Source: Trichosphaerium sp. ATCC 40318
Lineage: Eukaryota; Discosea; Flabellinia; Trichosidae
Direction: 5' to 3'
DNA: 25,601 nucleotides
Assembly: GCA_038496445.1 (NCBI GenBank)
Contig: JALMLS010000610.1
Span: forward strand, 1-25,601
Position 1 is the first letter of the stretch, and each line of letters begins with the position of its first letter. Positions 1 through 9,500 of this stretch are shown here, one piece after another. A program made the position numbers and the translations under genes. The notes beneath the pieces were generated by a model that was not told the DNA's origin, did no database searches, and worked only from the letters and a program-made list of their open reading frames with translations.

Positions 1-1556
1 TTTGCTAATACTGTTTCCGTTTTTTCTTAGTTTCTTCTAACAGTTTTAAACTAGAGGGTGGGTTTTTTAGCGCTGAAGATGCTGATTCTCTTTGTGAGAA
101 GTCTGAAAAAAAAAGAAGGTGTCTTCTACGTTTGGTCTCTTGAGGAGTTAAAGGTATTTTTCCCATCAATTGGAAGAGTCTTATTGTTGTTGTAGGACCT
201 TCTCTCGGAGGAAGAACTTAGTGTTATCTGTAACGTATATAATGTCAATAAAGAAGGTAACGTTAGGATGGTGAGTGATCCTCATCGAGAGTTTGTTGGA
301 TTGAATGTGTTGACGATATCAGAAACGTAATTCACTACCACTTAGTTTCTTTTTACTTATCTTACTAGTGATGCACATGAGTCTCTGACCTCCGATCAGC
401 AATCTCTATTATCTTCTGCCAAAAAAACACTTCTAAACGCCAGAGAGAAACGTCCAAGACCTCATCTCGATGACAAGATTATCACATCTTGGAATGGCAT
501 GATGATAAGCGCTTTCGCTCGTGCAGGTACTTTTCTTTTCGCTTTTGTGAAAACAATCGCAGATTTTCTTTTGTTGTTACTGATTCTTTATTTTAAATAG
601 GAGCTGCTATGAATAATGAAAAGTATATAACCATTGCCAAGAAAGCTGCTGAGTTTATCCATTCTTCGCTTATGGTTGATGGAGTATTGCATAGATCTTA
701 CAGAGAAGGTGTTTCTGTTGTTAAAGGGTTTGCTGATGATCACGCATTTTTGATACAAGGATATCTAGATCTTTATAATACAACACAATGTGTTGATTAT
801 CTATCACGTGCTATATTACTTCAAAAATCCTTGGATGATCTTTTCTGATAAAAAAAATGGAGGATACTTTTTAACAGATGGTAAAGATCCTTCTGTTTTT
901 ATTCGTACGAAGGAAGAATATGGTACGTAATACAAATGCCTTACTGTTCACTAACATATTGTTTTTAAGATGGTGCAGAACCTTCTCCAAACAGCGTTGC
1001 TGGTCACAATCTCATACGTAAACTTACGAGTTTTTTTGTTTTTGGTCCAATTGCTTATTACTTTTTGAAGGTCTTTATGGTATTACTGGAAAGAAGCATT
1101 ATAATGATCGTGCAGGAGAGTTGTTGAGGTCTTATAGGTACCATCTTATTTGCAGTTCTTATTGTGCACTAACAAGTAACTCAAAGTGTGATGCTTGAAA
1201 AAGCGCCAATGGCGGTACCACTACTGGCAGGCGCATTAGGTAATATCCTTTCTTTTTTTGTTGCTTTCCTCTAGTTAATTGTTTTTGTAGACTCGTATAT
1301 GCATCCTCCTTTACAAGTTTTGATTGTAGGGAAACGTTCAGATAAGCGTACTAATGATTTATTATCTAAAATACATTCAACGTACTTACCTGATACATCA
1401 ATTCTGTTCAAGGATGTCGATGGTAGTCAAGAAGATTTAGATGTTCTTGCAGATTATGTAAAGAGTGCTACAATGAAAGATGATGAACCTACAGCATATG
1501 TATGTAAAGACTTCTCGTGTATTCGAGCAAACAGTATTGAAGAGTTGCTGTCATGA
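1..1556 (+). pseudogene. SPATA20: SPATA20/YyaL-like thioredoxin-domain protein, C-terminal part, frame-disrupted
   Basis: The 5' end lies outside the window. Pieces of the family are readable across short introns: GGFFSAEDADSL near 57-95, a D-P-H-R-E-F block in 196-326, IITSWNGMMISAFARAG in 369-526, GFADDHAFLIQGYLDLY from 601, DGAEPSPNSVAGHNL from 970, GLYGITGKKHYNDRAGELL from 1071, and a C-terminal block 1299-1556 with PPLQVLIVGKR and AYVCKDFSC. These match the (alpha/alpha)6-barrel C-terminal region of the DUF255/YyaL-SPATA20 family; the biochemical role of the family is poorly defined. The frame is broken at an A9 run (106-114) and again near 847, where TGATAA interrupts the expected DLF-SDKKNGGYF join. 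Both breaks are next to A-runs, so assembly indels are as likely as true decay. Donors include GTACGT and GTACTT. AATAAA follows the stop at 1589. Confidence 0.72.
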
Positions 1557-1943
1557 TTTTTCTTTGTGTTCATTCCAAAAGAAAAAAGAATAAACGTTTA
1601 TTAATAAACTCTCAACACTCATGTTAAATGTACGTTAATGCCACAACTACTGCATATGCAAAACATATCAAAAGATTCAAACTAACTCTAAAGAACGTTG
1701 ACAACAACCCACATGTGCATTTTTGCACTATTCTAACATTCCAAATCTAGAAGTGGAGTTCTGAGATACAAAACTATGAAGTTGTCAAGCGTTTACATTT
1801 TGGCATATTATTAGACAGCGTAGGGGTATTGAATTACAGAGTAAATAAAATGGGATTTTTTCAGGCAAAAAAAGTTGAAAGTCACTTGTTTTCTCCGTGC
1901 AGTCTCAAAACGTCATCTAATCATCCCAAACACGCAACAAATC
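1557..1943. other. Intergenic region with a palindromic poly(A) signal
   Basis: No coding stretch is convincing here. AATAAACGTTTATT at 1589-1602 is a perfect 14-bp palindrome carrying AATAAA on both strands, 33 nt after the stop of the upstream gene. The rest is AT-rich and would hold the promoter of the F-box/LRR gene. Confidence 0.5.
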
Positions 1944-2810
1944 ATGAGTTTCTCAGGCGTTTCAATAGAACAAGCACTAACGTATTTTACAAAGAAAAAC
2001 ACAGAAGCTTTCGTTAAAATAATGGCAAACCAACACCAACTGTTTATGACGCAACTTGAAAGTATTTTAGACCTCTCAAACAAACGTCTTACAGAAAATC
2101 TTGATAATCTTTTCAAAGACACGTATATGATTGTTAACCCAAAGAAACATGTCCCAGCAAGAGCGAAAGACCTTGTACCACATTATGAGGGCACCACAAA
2201 GTCACCAGAGTGTAAACGAACACAAAAACAAGACGTGAGAGGCGAAGAGGCAATAAACATTCTCAAACTTCCAATTGAGATCATTGCGTCTATTATAAGG
2301 CAAACATCTTCAAAGTCGAGATTTCGTTTTGCCCAATCATGTCATTTGATGGCTGATATAATTCATACTATTGTTGGATATAAACAAGTTTGTCTTCATT
2401 CTCCTCAAGATATTTTAAAGATAAGACAGTATAGAGGCATTAAAAACAATAGTATTATTACTCTAAAGTTTGATAATACTGTATATTCATTATTGGATGG
2501 CTGTCGTGATATAAGGGTCACTAGAAAATATAGGTATATAACAGATAGTGATTTAAAAGCAATTTCAGGCAGTGTTCAGACCATTGATCTATCAAGATGT
2601 ATGAATGTGACAGATGAAGGAATAAAGGAGTTAAAGGGTGTTCATACAGTTAATCTAAATGGCACGTCAGTTACAGATGAAGGCATTAAAGCACTTGCTG
2701 GCATTCATACAATTTACCTTAATAGCACATCAATTACAGATAAAGGTCTTAAATATTTAAGAGGTGTTCACAAAATCAGTCTTCAACTCTGCAACCACGA
2801 ACATGATTAA
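1944..2810 (+). CDS. F-box/leucine-rich-repeat protein, probably 3'-truncated
   Basis: The frame is open for 288 codons from the ATG at 1944; upstream in-frame starts are only TTG. The first ~105 residues are charged and lack a recognised domain. Residues near 112-150 ([15 protein letters not shown] followed by a basic/hydrophobic helix) look like an F-box. From about residue 205 there are four 23-24-residue leucine-rich repeats with the pattern [21 protein letters not shown]-box/LRR proteins usually act as substrate receptors of SCF ubiquitin ligases; that role is inferred here. The last repeat (GVHKISLQ) runs directly into antisense retroelement DNA near 2795, and the stop TAA at 2808-2810 is in or at that junction. 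The original gene was therefore probably longer; no LRR coding resumes beyond the fragment. This repeat style is also common in amoeba-infecting giant viruses. Confidence 0.75.
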   Translation: MSFSGVSIEQALTYFTKKNTEAFVKIMANQHQLFMTQLESILDLSNKRLTENLDNLFKDTYMIVNPKKHVPARAKDLVPHYEGTTKSPECKRTQKQDVRGEEAINILKLPIEIIASIIRQTSSKSRFRFAQSCHLMADIIHTIVGYKQVCLHSPQDILKIRQYRGIKNNSIITLKFDNTVYSLLDGCRDIRVTRKYRYITDSDLKAISGSVQTIDLSRCMNVTDEGIKELKGVHTVNLNGTSVTDEGIKALAGIHTIYLNSTSITDKGLKYLRGVHKISLQLCNHEHD

Positions 2811-4575
2811 GTGGACCAAGTGTTCTTCAAAGGTGCTACTAAACACGATGATGTCATCTACGTAGCACAAGCATACTTGCCAAAGTAATCCAGACAACAT
2901 TAAGTTCATGTGTCTTTGGAACGTGGCTTGTGCGTTCTTTAGACCAAAAGGCATGCCTAGCCATTCGTATAGTCCCCATGGTGTAGCGAATGCTGTTTTA
3001 GATCTGTCTCTGTCTGCCATCTGATTTGCCAATATCCTGATATGGGATCGAAGATTGAAGGGTGTTCTCTGGATTAATCTTGGTAGCACCGTTCCGTGAA
3101 GGTCTCAAGTCACTACATCGTGTTCATCAATACATGACTCGCTATTGCTGACATGTGACAGATAAGGCATTAACCATTGTGATTCATTTTATTTTCCCAA
3201 TGGCATCTTTAGTACCTCAAAGGTGACAATGCACTGTGCTGGCAGTTCATAGGGGATTGTACTTGTTGGCGTTTTGTTTCAATGAATGGTTTAAGCGTTT
3301 GCTGGTGTTCTAATTCTAGTCATGAAGGTTATGCCAGATGTAACTCTGATATGTTATTGCCTTCCATCTTAAAGGTTTGTTTCGCTTTCAAGATGTCTGC
3401 TTCGGTGACGTCTTTGTTCTCTTTGATGATCTTATCCATTTCTTCTCTGTAATCAATGTCCAATGAAGATACGTTGTCGTCTTCGGTGATGGTGCGGAAC
3501 CGAGCAATATTACAGTTCTTTTTGATGATCTTTGTTCTGTTGGTTGCGTTCATCACGTGCACGGGTACCATGTGTTTGTTAACCACTTTACAGCATGTAC
3601 GTGCTAATTGTATGCCTAATTTGTTGAATATGATGTTGTGGTTATCCCCTCCTTCAACTTCGTGTGCTTTACTATTCCCTCTCTCTTCGTGACTGGCGTA
3701 GACAGCTTAGCCCAGAATTGACATTGCGAGTATCTTGGTATCTTAATCTTGCCTCCAGTAATGACGAATGCTTCGTCTGGTTTACGAATGCTCTCTGTTC
3801 AGCAATGCTCGTCTCTGTTTGTTGGTGATGGTATCTGTGTTGAAGTCTATCTTTAGTCCAAATCCTTTTATCTTGTTAAGTCCCAAGAGTATGCTGTATC
3901 TGAACTTCTTTAACACGAAGAACAGTACGTTTTGCTTCTGACTGCCGATTGTGATGGGCACTGTTGCTGTTCCGATAATGGGTAGCGGCTTGTTATTGGC
4001 TGCTAGTACTCTCGGTTGCACTGTGCGATGTATTACGTTCCTTCTACTGATCTGTTTCATCATGGAGTAGCTAATAATACTGCATGTAGCACCTGTGTCT
4101 ATGACTGCGTCTACGTTCTCCTTTGTGGCTACTGTGACCTTCGCTGTCGTGATATTGTATAAGTATTTCTTTAACGTGAGGCCGTCTGTCATAGTATTCA
4201 CACTAGAATCCTGATGTAATCTAGTGTGGTCTACACAATGGGTATGCCTTTTGCCTTCTGCTGGTTTAACCACGTTATTGTTCGGTGTTCTCGCGTATTC
4301 GGTGTCGTCATGGCTGAGTAAACACTTTATCTCACTTTCTGTTGTGCTTTCGTCTTTCCTTGTGAGCTGGTTAGTGCCAAAAGATCCAATGGGTCCTGTA
4401 GCAAACGGAGACTTCGAGTAAGACCATATGTGTTTATTAACTTCTACATTATTAACATCTTCACGACGTCTTGGGCATCTTACTGCAGTGTGTTCGCGGC
4501 TCTTACAAATCTGGCACGCTTCTCGTCTATCATTGGTGTCACGTCTTCTGTCACGCTCATCTCTTCGCGATGTTT
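2795..4575 (-). mobile_element. Decayed internal fragment of a Ty3/gypsy element (antisense copy)
   Basis: Read on the minus strand this matches the element at 6361-10968 from about 7971 to about 9850: the end of gag with the CCHC knuckle, protease, and RT up to just past YVDD. Over 4575-3782 the translation is nearly identical to the other copy (for example FFVL for FFVV and LNKIK for LNMIK). Downstream there are several small deletions: one near 3785-3820, a 1-base loss near 3668, and a cluster in 3090-3330 that removes much of the N-terminal RT. No LTR, integrase or start of gag is present. The piece separates the truncated F-box/LRR gene from the truncated VIT/VWA gene, so it may have arrived with a rearrangement rather than by simple retrotransposition. 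Confidence 0.88.
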
Positions 4576-4809
4576 CGTTATCTTTGAATGTCATGCAACG
4601 ATCTGATTCAGCCCCGAGATTAAGTTACTTTGACAATAGCAAGGAACACATAATTATGTTGAATCACGTGCGTGTAACAAAAATCAAGTTTTTCTTTTTT
4701 GATGTAAGAGAGGGCATTTCATTTTTCAAACGGTGGCCTACACAGATTGCTAATTGAAGATTAGTGTTCATTTGGAGACAACGATGAAGTTAATTCGTTT
4801 TACGCTAGC

Positions 4810-6418
4810 ATGGAAATGCAAAAGGGCTTGAAACAGCAAAGCTTGTTTGTTTCATCGAGTGATACAATGGCAATATCATATGGCAACACTTGTTTCTTTA
4901 GTGTCGTGGATTCACCTAGTTTGAGTCATTACAATGTTGTTCCGAAACAAGAAACCACTAGCGACATGACTGCTGGTATATTTTGGAATAACTCGGGCGC
5001 TCATGGAAGCAAAGTAGGTTCTGCTTTGCGTTCTGTTCTTCGGATGCTTAGAAGTTCAGTTGTAAATGTAGATGTGTATGCCTACAACATCGAAAGCTCG
5101 TTTATTAAGAGGTTTGATGCCAGAGATACTAATGGTTGTTTGTCAGTAAGTATTTGTCTCCTTTTTGTTTTGAATTTTTTGTCGTTCTAATGAATCATTT
5201 CTAGTGTCTCGAGAACCTTAGTTCTACTTCAGATGGCGGTGTTGACTTAGGTACAATTGATTTTCCAGCAACATCGAGCGATGGAAAACAATACAGCTGT
5301 CATATTTTTTTTGGTATGTAAACAACAACATCACAATATTCTTCGCTTAAACCACTAACTAAGTTTGCAGGTGATGGACAGTCAACATTTGGCGAGAAGT
5401 ACCCTTCTATCAAAGCGTCAGCACCAATTATTGTGATTGAAGATGTGGTTGTGAACGACATTAATCTATCCAAGCTGGTTCAGCAAAGCGGTGGTGAGCG
5501 TGTTAAAAAAGGAGCTGATCCAAGTACGTTCTTACTACTTGAGTACAACTCAAATACTTACCTTTAACTCAGCTTCCGCATTGAGACACTGCATGAAGAA
5601 GGATAAATCTGTTAAGTTTATGCGGGCAAGATTGAAATCGAAGGAATCTCTTGAAGGTAACGTTGAAATGGTATTTGATAAGTTTCTAAGAATTTTTCGT
5701 TTTAGTGTTTCCAAGTTTTCCTTCACGAGTACCTGCTGATGGTACCTTTTCTCTTGTTGGTAAATGCAATTCCTCCCAAAGAAGTTTAGATTTGAGTATA
5801 TGCTATGGTAGCGGAAGCCAAGTAATAGCCACTTCAGAGCATACAATTCCTTCATACGAAGTTGGCTCTAAAAAGGTATGATTTGAACTTGCTTTTTGTT
5901 TCTGTTTACCATTCATAGATATCAATGCTAGAACGATACTTGACAATAGTAAGAATGAAAGAAATGATGCTTGAGGATAATTACAAGAGATATAAGGTAC
6001 GGAACAATAAGAAGTGTGACAACTGTTAACAGTGGTCTAAAGGATACATTCGTTCAACTTGGCAAAAAGTATGGACTACCATCAGAGTTTGCTTCGTTTG
6101 TGGTTCTTAACAAGCTCTCTCTGTTCTTGAAACATGACATCATGCCTCCAAAGTCTATGCCAGAGTTTAGAAAAAGCTATATGGAGATTACATCTAAGAG
6201 GCTAATGGAAGAAGAGCAAAAAAAGATCAACAAACAAATGATTTTGTTGGGAATTTACAACAGGTATTTTACTTTCTTGATTTTCCTTGACTTTACCATT
6301 CATTTGACTGTTAATTTATAGGATTATAAATTGGTCAAGGAGGTCCTATCCTCTGTCAAATGTAAGATACATCTATGGCGGATATCAACTAAGTCAATCT
6401 TGTATAACTACGCCTTAA
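4810..6418 (+). CDS. VIT/VWA-type protein, 5'-truncated, 3' end inside an LTR
   Basis: Proposed exons are 4810-5145, 5205-5313, 5371-5523, 5573-5656, 5706-5875, 5919-5996, 6033-6263 and 6322-6418. The first five joins and the last keep frame. The 5919-5996 to 6033-6263 join is off by one base, from a missed site, an indel or decay. The translation follows the bacterial-type VIT/VWA family: a VWA strand GIFWNNSGAHGS (residue ~56), a DGGVDLGTIDF block, FFGDGQSTFGE, VFPSFPSRV, and the late motif LGKKYGLPSEFASFVVLNK followed by IMPPKSMPEFRKSY. The usual D-x-S-G-S metal site reads N-N-S-G-A, so metal binding may be lost. The N-terminal VIT domain is absent. An AG acceptor-like site lies directly before the 4810 ATG, so this exon may have been internal. 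The last ~19 codons come from the LTR. Confidence 0.65.
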
Positions 6419-6482
6419 GCGTACACAATAAATACACTCAGGGATCAGCCTGAACTCCTTCCTTACACAAAACACTCTTACA
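6361..6482 (+). repeat. 5' LTR, 122 bp
   Basis: It begins TGTAAGA and ends TCTTACA, a perfect 7-bp inverted terminal repeat with the TG...CA ends of LTRs. It is followed after two bases by TGGCGACACGAG, the expected place for a tRNA-primed start. AATAAA at 6427-6432 is a poly(A) signal candidate, and TATAA near 6402 a weak promoter candidate. At 122 bp it is short for an LTR. Confidence 0.82.
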
Positions 6483-6484
6483 TT

Positions 6485-6502
6485 TGGCGACACGAGCACT
6501 TA
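6485..6502 (+). other. Primer-binding site of the retrotransposon
   Basis: TGGCGACACGAGCACTTA starts two bases after the LTR end and begins with TGG, complementary to the CCA end of a tRNA. I cannot say which tRNA without the host tRNA set. The site touches the gag start codon at 6502. Confidence 0.7.
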
Positions 6503-9500
6503 TGAACACTGCTGGCGACAATGATGAAACTATTAAAGATAACGTGGCTGAAGCCGATATTGACACAGGTACGGCCTTGGAAAGCGAACAGAAGGACAAT
6601 TCTAGCGAAAAAGACGAAGATGAAGTACGTGTGAGATACAGCTCCGACGACGATAGCATGGATAAACCCGCTCCAACACGTGGTAAAGGATCGACAGTGG
6701 CGAAGGGATTCGCAGCAATACCAAAGACCACCAGTACGCCCAAGAAGATACGCAAGCGGACTGGTGATACCACAAAGGGCAACACCGCCAAGAAGAGAAG
6801 AACAAGCACCACTAGCGCCAAGGAGACAAACACAACCCCCAAACCATACAACAGTCCAGTCAGTCTTGGTGATGACGATGAGGATGATGATGATTTTCGC
6901 AGTATGGACGATGTGCGCAAAGAAATACGCGAAACACCGGAAAGCCGATCCAGCGTGTCTTCATACAAAGCGAACGATAAAATAGAACGACTCAGCAAGA
7001 TGGAGTGCACCAAAGAAGAACGCAAATGTGTATTACAATTTTTACCACACGCTGTCAAAGATCGTAATGGGGTGGTATTTGGTAGCGATTGGTCTAAAGC
7101 GATCACGATGAACAAGGCTGGCAAAGTACCAGAAGCTCAGAATAAATTTGGCAGCGATATATCCGTGAGAGCCATGTACGTATACCTTACCAGGATACGA
7201 CAGACGGCAGATACGTATAATATCAACAAAAAAGGCTACTTATACCTGTTGGCAAGAGCAGCCGAAGAAGAAGCCTTCACGATGTTAAGTAACTTGGACA
7301 ACAACGAACCAGCAGAAGCTATACTAGCACTCATCAGACGATTCCACTACATACGTGGCACAGACGAAGCTTATCAGAAGCTGCAATCAGCTCAACAACA
7401 GATCGACCAGTCGGTAGAAGAGTTTCGCGCCTACATTGATAGATGGGCCAGCATGGCGCGACAATCGGTCAAAGAAAAGACACGTGTGTTCTTCGCTGGA
7501 TTATTACCCAACCTACGAATGAAAGTGAAAGCGCACTACGGTAACTACGACTCGACAAAGATGGATTACGAGAAGATTATCAAGATCGCCACCAAAGCAG
7601 AGCGTAGCTACCATGACAAAGAAAAAGTGCGTAAACAAATGCTGGCTAGAAAGATGAACATAAAGAGAGAAGAAGACGCGATCAACACCATCACAACACC
7701 AAAGAAGCCAACAACCACCAGACCCACTACCAGAAGAGATGAGCGAAGGATCAATCCGCTTCCACGTCCCAGAAACAACGACCGACGCAACGACGACAGA
7801 AGAGAACCGTACAACAGATCTGGTAGAACACGAGAATACGATCGACGCCGCACAGACAGGAGGTCTAGATCGCGTGAAAGGAGAACACGTGATGATAGAC
7901 GCAAGAGAAATAGTTACGATGATCGACGCGCTGAAGAACCGAAACGCCGTAGATACGAGCCTTCGCGAAGAGATGAGCGTGACAGAAGACGTGACACCAA
8001 TGATAGACGAGAAGCGTGCCAGATTTGTAAGAGCCGCGAACACACTGCAGTAAGATGCCCAAGACGTCGTGAAGATGTTAATAATGTAGAAGTTAATAAA
8101 CACATATGGTCTTACTCGAAGTCTCCGTTTGCTACAGGACCCATTGGATCTTTTGGCACTAACCAGCTCACAAGGAAAGACGAAAGCACAACAGAAAGTG
8201 AGATAAAGTGTTTACTCAGCCATGACGACACCGAATACGCGAGAACACCGAACAATAACGTGGTTAAACCAGCAGAAGGCAAAAGGCATACCCATTGTGT
8301 AGACCACACTAGATTACATCAGGATTCTAGTGTGAATACTATGACAGACGGCCTCACGTTAAAGAAATACTTATACAATATCACGACAGCGAAGGTCACA
8401 GTAGCCACAAAGGAGAACGTAGACGCAGTCATAGACACAGGTGCTACATGCAGTATTATTAGCTACTCCATGATGAAACAGATCAGTAGAAGGAACGTAA
8501 TACATCGCACAGTGCAACCGAGAGTACTAGCAGCCAATAACAAGCCGCTACCCATTATCGGAACAGCAACAGTGCCCATCACAATCGGCAGTCAGAAGCA
8601 AAACGTACTGTTCTTCGTGGTAAAGAAGTTCAGATACAGCATACTCTTGGGACTTAACATGATAAAAGGATTTGGACTAAAGATAGACTTCAACACAGAT
8701 ACCATCACCAACAAACAACAAGACGAGATTAAGCTGAACAAAGTCAGAGAGAGCATTCGTAAACCAGACGAAGCATTCGTCATTACTGGAGGCAAGATTA
8801 AGATACCAAGATACTCGCAATGTCAATTCTGGGCTAAGCTGTCTACGCCAGTCACGAAGAGAGAGGGAATAGTAGAAGCACACGAAGTTGAAGGAGGGGA
8901 TAACCACAACATCATATTCAACAAATTAGGCATACAATTAGCACGTACATGCTGTAAAGTGGTTAACAAACACATGGTACCCGTGCACGTGATGAACGCA
9001 ACCAACAGAACAAAGATCATCAAAAAGAACTGTAATATTGCTCGGTTCCGCACCATCACCGAAGACGACAACGTATCTTCATTGGACATTGATTACAGAG
9101 AAGAAATGGATAAGATCATCAAAGAGAACAAAGACGTCACCGAAGCAGACATCTTGAAAGCGAAACAAACCTTTAAGATGGAAGGCAATAACATATCAGA
9201 GAAACAAAAGGAAGTGGCATATACCTTCATGGCTAGCAATCTAGACATATTCACATCAGAGTTAGAAACGCCAGCAAACGCAAAAGGAACGGAACATTAC
9301 ATTGAAACGGATGAGAACGCCAGACCAGTACACATCCCCTACCGACCACTGCCACCACAGAAGCGAGAGATTGTCAAGAAAGAGGTAGAAAAGATGCTCA
9401 AAATGGGAGTAATCCAAGAATCAAAATCACAATGGTCAGCGCCTGTAGTACTAGTCAGAAAGAAGGATGGCACATGGCGATTCTGTATTGACTACAGAGC

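Noticed and set aside
6438-8103. Minus-strand frames of 228 and 196 codons opposite gag
   Set aside because: They are low-complexity Ser/Leu/Val products of the Arg/Asp/Ser-rich gag sequence on the other strand.
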